From the NCBI GenBank assembly GCA_964411125.1, contig CAYPJU010000019.1, forward strand, positions 1 to 64,000: a stretch of 64,000 nt of DNA, in the 5' to 3' direction. Position 1 is the stretch's first letter. Each line of letters begins with the position of its first letter. The notes beneath the pieces were generated by a model. That model was not told where the DNA came from, searched no databases, and saw only the letters and a list, made by a program, of their open reading frames with translations. The position numbers and the translations under genes are program-made. Below are positions 14,368-22,313 of this stretch, one piece after another. The DNA is from JBFIHF01 sp964411125 (lineage in GTDB: Bacteria > Myxococcota_A > Bradymonadia > Bradymonadales > Bradymonadaceae).

Positions 14368-16890
14368 TCATTGCAGGCGGATGACCCCGAAGTCGTAGCC
14401 GTCCTCGGGGGTCCATATCGAGCCGACGAACAGTTGCCGTCCCATCGCGTCGAACGTCGTCGCGTGAAGCTCCGAGCTGTGGGTGCTGAGGCGCATGTCG
14501 AGCCGGCCGTCTTCGCCGACCGTGGTGTCGAGGACGCCCGAAGCATCGAAGCGAACGGCGACGACATCGCGGCGCCGAAAGTCGCCGGTGCTGGTCGCGA
14601 TCCACGAGCCCCCCTGCGCGTCGGGTCCGAATGCGACGCCGAGCGTCTCGCCGGGGCCGATGTCGGCCCGCGCGAAGCCGTCGCTCCCGAACGACGTGTC
14701 GAGGGTGCCGTCGAGCGCGTACCGGGCGACCTCGAAATAGGCGTTCCCGTCGTCGTCGCGGCGCACGAAGCCCGTCACGATGCCGTCGGGCCCCAGGTAC
14801 GACTGCCTTCCGGCGCCCGGCAGCTTGCCTTCGTCGCCGAAGGTGGTGTCGAGCTGCCCGGAGGCGTCGAACTTGTGGGCGGGGCCTGCGACGATCAGAA
14901 GGACGCCTCCGTCCGGCATCACGAGGATCTTGCCGTTCGAATCGAACGGAAGGACGCGTGCACCGGTCGAGTACGAAGCGACTCCGTCGGTGCCCCAGGA
15001 GGCGTCGACGTCGCCGTTGGAGTCGATCTTGATCACGCCGGCGCGGATCGACATGTCGACCACGTACGCGCCCGACAGGTAGATTGTCTGGTCGTCCACG
15101 TAGGCCATGTTCATCGCGAGGATCTGCTGGGAGTCGGCGATCGCGCCGGGGGTGTAGAGGCGCTGCGAGAACTCCTGGTCGATCGTTCCGTCCGCCGCGA
15201 CGCGCGACATCTTGAAGCCGTTCGTGCCGCCTCCGCCCGACCCGCCGACGAGGATCCGGCCGGTCGAATCGAACGCGAAGTCGTGCGGCGTCACGAGCGG
15301 TCCCTGCGCCACGCCGGCGTTTCCGAACGTGGAATCGAGAACCCCGGCTGCCGTGAACTTCATGAGCGCGCTTCCGCCGGCGATGCTCGGCGTGCCGCCG
15401 ACGAGGATCCCTCCCTCGTCGGTCGCGGCGACCGCTCGCGCCGCTTCGATCGCGTGCCCGATGTCCGTCTCCTCGCCGCCGAACGTGGAGTCGGCGGTAC
15501 CGTCGGGGTTCAAACGTCGAAGCCTCGTGCTGCCGACGACGATGATCTCGTCGTTCGCCTGCACTGCGACGCCGAGAGCCCCGGCGGGTCCGGCGACGCC
15601 GCCCTGAGCGAAGGACGTGTCGAGTTGGCCCGTAGCGTCGAAGCGCGCGAGCCCACCCATCGACCCTCCGAGGTCGCTCGACCCCACGGCGAGGATCTTC
15701 CCGTCGGACTGCACGTCGACGGCGAAGGCGCGACCGCGCTCGCTCGTGTCGAGTGCCCAGCCGGCCGTTCCGAAAGAGCTGTCGAGCGCACCGTCGGCGG
15801 CGAAGCGCCCGACGGCGAAGTTGGACGAGCGCTCGTCATCTTCCTTGGGGCGCGCGCCCGCGACGACGAATCCGCCGTCCGGAAGCTCGGCGAGCGCATA
15901 GCCGCTCGGCTGCGCGGTTCCTTTCGCCGTATCCCGAACCCACCCCGTGCCGTCACCGAACGACGTGTCGACGGAACCATCGGCAGTGAACTTCGCGATG
16001 CCGATCCCGGCGCCTTCGGCGTACGCCTGTCCGGTGACCAGCACGCTGTCGTCGGACAAGACCTTCAGGCCGAGAACGTCCGCAGCCTGGCCTCCGTACG
16101 ATACGCGCGCCTCGCCGTCGGTCCCGAACGTGGTGTCGACCGTCCCGTCCGTCTCGTATCGGCGAACGATTGGCCAGAGGTCGTAGAGCCCGACCACGAT
16201 CTTTCCGTCCGACTGCAGCCCCAGCGTCGTGGCCGACGTGATCTGGTTGGGCCCAGGCTCGACGACGACCAGGCCGTCGTCACCGAAAGTCTGGTCGAGC
16301 TCGCCGTCCGGCCCGTACTTCGCCAGCAGAGCGATCTGTATGTTGCCCGTGCTGACGTAGTGCGATGCGACGACGATCGAGCCGTCGGAGGCGACCTCCA
16401 TCTCCCCGTAGCCGTAGATGACGCCGTTGCGCGGCCGACCGTAGGGAGCGTGAACGTAGCCCCCGTCGCCAAACGACCGGTCCACGGCACCGCCCTCGGT
16501 GATCCTTACGAGCGCCCAGCCGGCGTAGTTCCGCCCGAAGACGATCAGCTTGCCGTCGGGCTGTTCGCCGACGTCCCAGACGGCACCGGTCCCGAACGCG
16601 GCGACGCTCGCCGTCGCGACGCCTCCGATGCCGAAGGACTCGTCGAGCTCGGCGATGCCCGGGTCGAACCCCCCACCGTCCGGTGCGGTCGTCCCGCCAT
16701 CGTTCGGCCCCTCCGCGTCGGGGCCGGTGCCGGCATCCCCTTGCGAGCCCGCGGCATCTCGGCCGTCGGGATCGCCGCCGTCCTCGAGTACCCCGGCGTC
16801 TCCTCCGGCGTTGGACTTCCCAGAGCCGTCGTCCTTGCCGCAGGCGGCGGCTGCGACGAGCGCGAATAACACCCAGATGGTTCGTTGCAT
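14368..16890 (-). CDS. Delta-60 repeat lipoprotein
   Basis: An 840-residue protein starting MQRTIWVLFALVAAAAC, with a lipobox. A low-complexity linker rich in Gly, Asp and Pro (about residues 20-75) leads to some 14 units carrying the delta-60 signature LDxSFGxxG (for example LDESFGIGGVA, VDTSFGDG, LDTTFGDEG), spaced about 50-60 residues. Such repeats form an extended or propeller-like beta structure, usually exported to the surface in Myxococcota. The start 12 codons downstream of the longest reading is chosen because the lipobox then sits at the right distance. It converges on the PQQ-like gene with 3 bases between. Confidence 0.88.
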   Translation of the reverse strand: MQRTIWVLFALVAAAACGKDDGSGKSNAGGDAGVLEDGGDPDGRDAAGSQGDAGTGPDAEGPNDGGTTAPDGGGFDPGIAELDESFGIGGVATASVAAFGTGAVWDVGEQPDGKLIVFGRNYAGWALVRITEGGAVDRSFGDGGYVHAPYGRPRNGVIYGYGEMEVASDGSIVVASHYVSTGNIQIALLAKYGPDGELDQTFGDDGLVVVEPGPNQITSATTLGLQSDGKIVVGLYDLWPIVRRYETDGTVDTTFGTDGEARVSYGGQAADVLGLKVLSDDSVLVTGQAYAEGAGIGIAKFTADGSVDTSFGDGTGWVRDTAKGTAQPSGYALAELPDGGFVVAGARPKEDDERSSNFAVGRFAADGALDSSFGTAGWALDTSERGRAFAVDVQSDGKILAVGSSDLGGSMGGLARFDATGQLDTSFAQGGVAGPAGALGVAVQANDEIIVVGSTRLRRLNPDGTADSTFGGEETDIGHAIEAARAVAATDEGGILVGGTPSIAGGSALMKFTAAGVLDSTFGNAGVAQGPLVTPHDFAFDSTGRILVGGSGGGGTNGFKMSRVAADGTIDQEFSQRLYTPGAIADSQQILAMNMAYVDDQTIYLSGAYVVDMSIRAGVIKIDSNGDVDASWGTDGVASYSTGARVLPFDSNGKILVMPDGGVLLIVAGPAHKFDASGQLDTTFGDEGKLPGAGRQSYLGPDGIVTGFVRRDDDGNAYFEVARYALDGTLDTSFGSDGFARADIGPGETLGVAFGPDAQGGSWIATSTGDFRRRDVVAVRFDASGVLDTTVGEDGRLDMRLSTHSSELHATTFDAMGRQLFVGSIWTPEDGYDFGVIRLQ

Positions 16891-16981
16891 CTTCGAAGGG
16901 TAGCGCCGGCCGGCTCGACGATTCAAGCCGGGGCGGACGAGTCGACGCGGCGGCGTCGATCGGGAGGGAGCCGCGGGGGCC

Positions 16982-18667
16982 TCAGGCCTCCCAGTGGACC
17001 GCTTTGCCCGACTCGTACCAGTCGTCGAGGTAGCCCTCGTAGGTCTCCTCGATCCCGGAGCGCTTGATCTTCATCGTCGGCGTCAGGAGCTTGTTCTCGA
17101 TCGTCCACGGCTCACGGGCGACGGCGAGGAACTTGAGCTTCTCGTAGCCGAGGACCTTGGCGTTGACCTCTTTGAGGAGCTCCTGGAGCTGCGCGTCGAT
17201 CTCCTCACGGACGCCGGGCTGGTCGATCTTCGCGCGCACGTCCTCCGACAGGTTCACGACGGCGCAGGCGGTCGGACGGCCGATGCCGAAGACGCAGCTC
17301 AGCTCGACCGCGGAGTGGTTGTTGATGATGTTCTCGATCGGCGCGGGCGCAACGTACTTGCCCTTGCTCGTCTTGAAGAGCTCTTTGACGCGGCCGGTGA
17401 TCTTGAACCGCCCTGCTTCGTCGACCTCGCCGCGGTCGCCCGTCTTGAGGAAGCCGTCCTCGGTGAACGACGCCTTCGTCTCCTCTTCCATTTTGTAGTA
17501 GCCGAGCATGTTCGACGGACTCTTGACGAGAATCTCGCCTTCTTCGCTGATCTTCGCCTCGACGTCGGGGTAGGCCTCACCGACGTAGCCGACGCGAGCG
17601 CGTCCTGGCTGCGAGGCGTGCGAGTACGCGAAGTTTTCGCTCATCCCGTAGCCCTCGAGGAGCTCGAGCCCGAGGTCGTTGTACCACTGGATGAGGTCGG
17701 CCGGGATTGGCGCCGAGCCGCTCGCCGCGTACCGAACGTGCTGCAGGCCGAGGCCGGTCAGGATCTTCTTTCGGACGATGTTGTTGAGGATCGGGATCTT
17801 GAGCAGCCGGTTCAGCTTCTTCTGCGGCATCTTCTGCTGCACGCCGAGCTGGAACTTGATCCACAGCCGCGGGACCGACACGAAGATCGTGGGCTCGGCG
17901 CGCTGCAGATCCTGCACGAAGGTGTCGAGCGACTCGGCGAAGAAGACCTTGAAGCCGTAGTAGAGGCTGTTCGAGAGCACGAGCCAGCGCTCGAGGACAT
18001 GGGCGAGGGGCAGGTACGACAACATCCGGTCGTTCTCGGAGAGGCCGACGACGGGGCCGAGGCCCTTCGACGCGATCGACATTGCCTTGAAGTTGTGCAT
18101 CACGCCTTTCGGCTTCCCGGTGCTGCCGGAGGTGTAGACGATGATGGCGAGGTCGTCGCCGTCGCGGACGGGCTCCCCTTCGACCGGCTCGTGTTCCTTG
18201 AGGATCGTCGACCAGTCGGTCGTGTCGCTCGCGTCCTTCGCGGTGTCGGGCGCCTGGGGCATGATCACCCGCGGCATGTCGTCGGGGATGCCCGGCGCCA
18301 TCTCGTCGTAGACGTCGAGCTTGCCGACGAAGATGAGCTTCGCTTCGCAGTGCTCGAGGATGTAGCCGACGGTGTCGGCGTCGAGGGTCGGGAAGATCGC
18401 GACGCTGACGTGCCCCGCCATCCAGATGGCGAGCTCGGTGATGATGAACGACGCGCAGTTCTTGCTCACCATCGCGATGTTGCTGCCCGGCTCGAGGTCG
18501 AGCGAGTTCAGGTACGCCGCGACGCGCTTCGCCTCGTCGATCGTCCGCGCCCACGAGTAGGTCTCGACCTTGCCGCCGCTCAGCGGCTGCACCATGTACG
18601 TGGTGTCGGGCTTCGTTTTCGCGTGATGGTACGCGCGCTGCAACAAGAGTTCGTCGGGGCTGGCCAT
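16982..18667 (-). CDS. AMP-forming long-chain acyl-CoA synthetase (FadD15-like)
   Basis: A 561-residue adenylate-forming enzyme. The P-loop YTSGSTGKPKG is near residue 176, followed by SYLPLAHVLERW, the A-site LLEGYGMSENF and the hinge/ATP motif LKTGDRGEVDEAGRFKITGR; KYVAPAPIENII and the C-terminal Lys region (TPTMKIKR) complete the fold. It should activate fatty acids to acyl-CoA through an acyl-adenylate. The C-terminal lid is of the FadD15/bubblegum type. It starts at the ATG at 18667. A lipoprotein gene lies 130 bases upstream on the same strand; no other lipid genes adjoin. Confidence 0.92.
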   Translation of the reverse strand: MASPDELLLQRAYHHAKTKPDTTYMVQPLSGGKVETYSWARTIDEAKRVAAYLNSLDLEPGSNIAMVSKNCASFIITELAIWMAGHVSVAIFPTLDADTVGYILEHCEAKLIFVGKLDVYDEMAPGIPDDMPRVIMPQAPDTAKDASDTTDWSTILKEHEPVEGEPVRDGDDLAIIVYTSGSTGKPKGVMHNFKAMSIASKGLGPVVGLSENDRMLSYLPLAHVLERWLVLSNSLYYGFKVFFAESLDTFVQDLQRAEPTIFVSVPRLWIKFQLGVQQKMPQKKLNRLLKIPILNNIVRKKILTGLGLQHVRYAASGSAPIPADLIQWYNDLGLELLEGYGMSENFAYSHASQPGRARVGYVGEAYPDVEAKISEEGEILVKSPSNMLGYYKMEEETKASFTEDGFLKTGDRGEVDEAGRFKITGRVKELFKTSKGKYVAPAPIENIINNHSAVELSCVFGIGRPTACAVVNLSEDVRAKIDQPGVREEIDAQLQELLKEVNAKVLGYEKLKFLAVAREPWTIENKLLTPTMKIKRSGIEETYEGYLDDWYESGKAVHWEA

Positions 18668-18797
18668 GGGTCGTCCTGAGAAAGTCTACGTCATGTGGTT
18701 GATTGCGAAGGCGAACACTCTTTACTGGAGCGCGCCGTCTGGTCAAGCCCAACCGACGCGCCGGTTTTTCCGCCGGGCACCGAAGTGGGCCTACTGC

Positions 18798-20777
18798 CTA
18801 CTCGGGGAGCGTGATGCCGCCCGAGAACGCGTAGCTGATGTATTCGTCCATGCCGTGGACGACGATCCCGAAGGGCTCCGTCGAGTTCGCGCGGTGTACG
18901 CCCGGCGTCAGCGAGTCGACGATGGTGTACTCCCACGTCGAGGGTCCACTCACGGGGATGAACGCCTGGGTGACGGGGTTTCCATCGAACGTCACGCTCG
19001 TCCCCGTCTTCTTCACGATCGTCACGAAGTTGCGGCGGTACTGGCCCGGGACGAGAAAGACGTAGCTGTCGCGGTACTGCTCGATGGCCGGAGGCAACAG
19101 AAACGCCGGGTCGCCGTCCTCCGTCGAGCTGACCTGTCCCCCGATCATGAACTGGGCGAGCATGACGGGCTGCGAAGCGGTCAGCTCGAAGGCGGACTCC
19201 GAATAGAGTTTCTTCACCTGCCCCCGATTGAGGGTGAACGAGGCCTCGCCGTTCACGGGCGGATCGAGGGTCACCGTGGTGCCGTTCGTCCCGCCGACGA
19301 CGCGGTACATCGAGAAGTCGCCCGTGATGCGCGAGAAGAACGGGGCGGCGATGTAGGTCTTGCCCCACGACTCGACGGGAAAGAGCTGTTGCTCGACGTG
19401 GTCACCCGCCTGCAGGGAGTCTTCGCAACTGTAGCTCCTGGAGAAGCGGTCGTAGCCGCAGACGCCCGTGCAGCAATCGGCGTTGTTGGTACAACTGCTG
19501 CCGTTCGACTTGCATCCGGATGGCGGCGAGGTCGTCACCGGGCCGTCGGGGACGTTGATGATCGTCGCGCCCGTGTAGACGGCGACGGGTTGGTCGGCGA
19601 CGATCGTGACGCCGGAGAGGTCCCGCGTCCCTCCGTCGAAGAGTCCGCGGTTCTCCGAAAGGTGGAGCACGCTGTTCGCGGGAATCACGAACGAGTTCGT
19701 GGCGTTCGCCGCGACGTTGCCTGACGCACCGCCGCTCAGCGGCACCGGGCTCGTGACGCTGACCGTCGTGTTCTGGCTGAGCGCGACGATGTCGACCCAC
19801 GTCCCGCCGGGCTGAAGCGAAGGCCAGCCGACGACGATATACTCTTTGCCGACCGCGTTGGTCGGCAGCAGGAGCGACGCATCGCTCGTCTCGCTGCCGA
19901 TGCCGGGGTTGTTGAGCGGAGCGAACTGCGTCGCGATCACCGGCTTGCTCGACCGGATGACGTAGATGTTCGACGACACGCCGTTCTGGTTGATCATCGG
20001 GGTCGTCGGGAACGTCAGGACCGCGCTGTCGAGCGGTTGGATCGTCTGGTCGGCGATACCGGCGTTGAGCCCGCCGGGGCTGCTCACCTTCACCGTGACA
20101 GGCTCGTCGTCGGGGTTCGACACGACGACGGAGTGTGGGAGCGTTCGCACCCCCGACGCCTGGTTGTGGCGCATCGTGAAGTACTCGCACCCCACGTTCG
20201 ACTTCGCGTCGATCAGCCCCGCGCAGCTCGCCGTGCAGACGCCGTCGACGCACGCCTCACCCATCGGACACGCGACCTGGTTCGACCACGTCATCCCGTC
20301 AGCTTCGCAAGTCTGGACGAACGTCGCGCCCGCGCAACGCGTCTCGCCCGGCATGCACATGCCGTCGTCGACGGGGATGCAGTTTCCTCGGTTGCAGACG
20401 AATCCTTCTTCGCAGACCTGTTGCGTCTGGAACATCCCCTGGACGCACTGTTCGACCGTGTTGCCGACGCAGCGACGCTCGAAGCCCTCGCACGTCGTGC
20501 CGAGGTCGGGCGGTCCCATGTCGACAGGCTCGTCGGTCCCCATCTCCTCGGGATCCTCTTCGCCCCCACCCATATCGCCCGGATCGTCGGGGCCACCGCC
20601 GTTGTTCGGCGCGAAGATGACCTTGTCCTGGCAGGCTCCCGAAATCGGGTTGTACTCCTGGTTGACCGGACAGTCCGGCGGCTCGCCGGTTCCGTCGTCT
20701 TTGTCCACCGAGTCCGAGCACGATGCGCCAAGGGCGACCGTTGCCACGACAATCCATTTCCACATTTGCTTTACCAT
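18798..20777 (-). CDS. IgGFc-binding-type lipoprotein
   Basis: A 659-residue protein starting MVKQMWKWIVVATVALGASC (lipobox GASC; an ATG four codons on is an alternative). An acidic Gly/Pro/Asp/Glu linker and Cys-rich EGF-like motifs (CEGFERRCVGNTVEQCVQG, CPMGEACVDGVC) precede a large C-terminal domain. SSKPVIATQFAPLNNPG, DASLLLPTNAVGKEYIV, SQPVMLAQFMIGGQ and PGQYRRNFVTIV match the IgGFc-binding N-terminal domain family, which is common in Myxococcota surface proteins. A Cys-rich insert (CKSNGSSCTNNADCCTGVCG) interrupts it. Probable surface adhesion role; ligand unknown. Confidence 0.85.
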   Translation of the reverse strand: MVKQMWKWIVVATVALGASCSDSVDKDDGTGEPPDCPVNQEYNPISGACQDKVIFAPNNGGGPDDPGDMGGGEEDPEEMGTDEPVDMGPPDLGTTCEGFERRCVGNTVEQCVQGMFQTQQVCEEGFVCNRGNCIPVDDGMCMPGETRCAGATFVQTCEADGMTWSNQVACPMGEACVDGVCTASCAGLIDAKSNVGCEYFTMRHNQASGVRTLPHSVVVSNPDDEPVTVKVSSPGGLNAGIADQTIQPLDSAVLTFPTTPMINQNGVSSNIYVIRSSKPVIATQFAPLNNPGIGSETSDASLLLPTNAVGKEYIVVGWPSLQPGGTWVDIVALSQNTTVSVTSPVPLSGGASGNVAANATNSFVIPANSVLHLSENRGLFDGGTRDLSGVTIVADQPVAVYTGATIINVPDGPVTTSPPSGCKSNGSSCTNNADCCTGVCGYDRFSRSYSCEDSLQAGDHVEQQLFPVESWGKTYIAAPFFSRITGDFSMYRVVGGTNGTTVTLDPPVNGEASFTLNRGQVKKLYSESAFELTASQPVMLAQFMIGGQVSSTEDGDPAFLLPPAIEQYRDSYVFLVPGQYRRNFVTIVKKTGTSVTFDGNPVTQAFIPVSGPSTWEYTIVDSLTPGVHRANSTEPFGIVVHGMDEYISYAFSGGITLPE

Positions 20778-20903
20778 TCAAGTCGTCGAAGGCGCGCATC
20801 CTACTCATCTTCCACCCGCAACGCGAGGTTTCTCGAACCGGGAACGACGAGCCCCGGCTTTGACGAACCGCCCCGAATCGCAGACGATGCCGTCGAGGCA
20901 TCG

Positions 20904-21359
20904 ATGGCACTCGACCTGTACAACGAATTCGAAGCGCTGATCGCCGAGCTCGTCGCGCACGAGGTCCCGTACGCCGTCGTCGGCGCGCTTGCTCTTGCGA
21001 TTCACGGTGTCCCGCGAGCGACGGTCGACATCGACTTCATGGTCCCCCCCGAACACCTCGATCTTGCTAAAGCGGCGGCAGCGAAGGCAGGCTATACAGC
21101 TCCGGCCGCTCCCATGAGGTTTTCGTCCGGCGTGACCGTCCATCGCGTGACGAAGTTCGTCGGAAACGACTTCCTGACGGCCGACTTCCTTCTCGCCGAG
21201 GGACCGCTCGACCCGATCTGGAACGACCGACTCGAGATCGAAACATCCGGCGGCACGATCACGACCCTGACCCGCGAGGGCCTGATCCGTATGAAGTCGC
21301 TGAGTGGACGATTGAAGGACATGGCGGACATCGAGGCACTGCGCTCCGATGAGAATTGA
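20904..21359 (+). CDS. Nucleotidyltransferase-like protein (AbiEii/DUF6036 type)
   Basis: A 151-residue protein starting MALDLYNEFEALIAELVAHE. The segment VVGALALAIHGVPRATVDIDF carries the GxxA...R.T.DID pattern of the MNT/AbiEii nucleotidyltransferase fold, with Asp42 and Asp44 as metal ligands. The C-terminus (LTREGLIRMKSLSGRLKDMADIEAL) is the helix expected for this family, which includes type IV toxins and stand-alone enzymes. The next small gene overlaps by 11 bases, suggesting a two-gene module. An in-frame extension upstream to 20037 runs antisense to the IgGFc gene and is rejected. Confidence 0.85.
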   Translation: MALDLYNEFEALIAELVAHEVPYAVVGALALAIHGVPRATVDIDFMVPPEHLDLAKAAAAKAGYTAPAAPMRFSSGVTVHRVTKFVGNDFLTADFLLAEGPLDPIWNDRLEIETSGGTITTLTREGLIRMKSLSGRLKDMADIEALRSDEN

Positions 21360-21534
21360 TGTCGACATGAGCCCTGCCGCTGTGTCCTCGCGAATCCGCG
21401 AGGCATGCCGGCTCTCCGACACATTGCCGCGCCTGCGTCCTGAAATGACTCCGGAGGCCGTCACGAGCCGGCTGCGACGAGTCTCCCAACTTCGAGATCT
21501 TTGCCAGCGCCTTGGCGATCTCGCGGTCGAGTAG
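21349..21534 (+). CDS. Small partner protein of the nucleotidyltransferase, two-repeat
   Basis: A 61-residue protein whose ATG lies inside the end of the nucleotidyltransferase gene (11-base overlap). It consists of two related halves: MSPAAVSSRIREACRLSD and MTPEAVTSRLRRVSQLRD, 26 residues apart, indicating internal duplication of a helical unit. Both halves are helix-rich and basic. Position and overlap suggest it is the cognate partner, possibly an antitoxin-like regulator. I do not recognise a named domain; the coding call rests on the overlap and the internal repeat. Confidence 0.6.
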   Translation: MRIDVDMSPAAVSSRIREACRLSDTLPRLRPEMTPEAVTSRLRRVSQLRDLCQRLGDLAVE

Positions 21535-21792
21535 ATTGTCGACTTGAACGGCCTCGCGAGGTGGGTTCATCCGATCGCATGTAGGCTCCGAGTGGTGTGG
21601 GGCTTCGGGTGTTGGACGGGGTCAGGGGGCGCGTACCTCGTATCTTTCAGCCCCGGACGGCATGATATTAGGAAGGGACCTCCGACGGCGAGGAAGTAGA
21701 GCCGGTGTCCGACGATCCAATCTGATGTTGGGTTTGAGAGTAGCGCGTTAGGCCTGTGTAGGCCGCAGACCGACGGTCGGCGCCCGCCACAC

Positions 21793-22302
21793 TCAGTTGC
21801 AGGCGCTGTCGTCCCGGGTTCCCTCGGCCACCTGGATCGGCGAGACGCAATCGAAGACGACGCGCTCCTCCCCCTCCGGGACTACCTGGGCGCAGACGGG
21901 GACCACCAGCGTCGGGAAGTTCTCGGCGTTCGACTGCACGACGACCGCAGCCATGTCGGCGGGCCCCGGCTCGGTACGGTCGTAGGTGACGCGGAGCGCG
22001 GCGTCCTCGTCGCGCGTCGGGACCGCGGGGACCGGTCCCTCCAGCGAAAACTGGTCGCTTCCGACGATGCAGACCTCTTCGATCTCGATGTTGGTGGACG
22101 CGGTCTGCAACAACAGCACCCATTCGAACGGGACGCGCTCGGAAGTTCCCGGGTCGGGTGCTTCGTCGCCGAGCGGCCACATCTGGCCGAGCCGCGCCGG
22201 GCTCTGGTGCGGGAAGATCTCGAGCGCCCCTTCCTCTTCGTCGCCGCCGCGGCAGCCGGTCAAAATGACCGCGGTCAGTATCAACAGCGAGAGGTGTTTC
22301 AT
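21793..22302 (-). CDS. Lipoprotein at the end of the TolQ/ExbD-pseudokinase operon
   Basis: A 169-residue protein starting MKHLSLLILTAVILTGC, a canonical lipobox. The mature part is beta-rich (RVPFEWVLLLQTASTNIEIEEVCIVG, MAAVVVQSNAENFPTLVVPV) with two conserved-looking Cys and resembles an immunoglobulin-like or cadherin-like sandwich. It starts 11 bases after the stop of the pseudokinase/TonB-like gene, making it the last gene of that operon. It may be the outer-membrane partner of the energy-transduction complex; this is inferred from position only. Confidence 0.78.
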   Translation of the reverse strand: MKHLSLLILTAVILTGCRGGDEEEGALEIFPHQSPARLGQMWPLGDEAPDPGTSERVPFEWVLLLQTASTNIEIEEVCIVGSDQFSLEGPVPAVPTRDEDAALRVTYDRTEPGPADMAAVVVQSNAENFPTLVVPVCAQVVPEGEERVVFDCVSPIQVAEGTRDDSACN

Positions 22303-22313
22303 GGCGACTCCGT

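Noticed and set aside
14371..16869. 832-codon open reading frame on the plus strand
   Set aside because: It is exactly antisense to the delta-60 repeat lipoprotein, has Arg/Asp/Glu-biased GC-rich shadow composition and no recognisable domain.
16994..18679. 561-codon open reading frame on the plus strand
   Set aside because: It mirrors the acyl-CoA synthetase gene and has no start signal or domain; the minus-strand protein is clearly the real one.
20037..20903. 5' extension of the nucleotidyltransferase reading frame
   Set aside because: It runs antisense through the IgGFc-binding lipoprotein gene and has no domain resemblance; the start at 20904 fits the family N-terminus.
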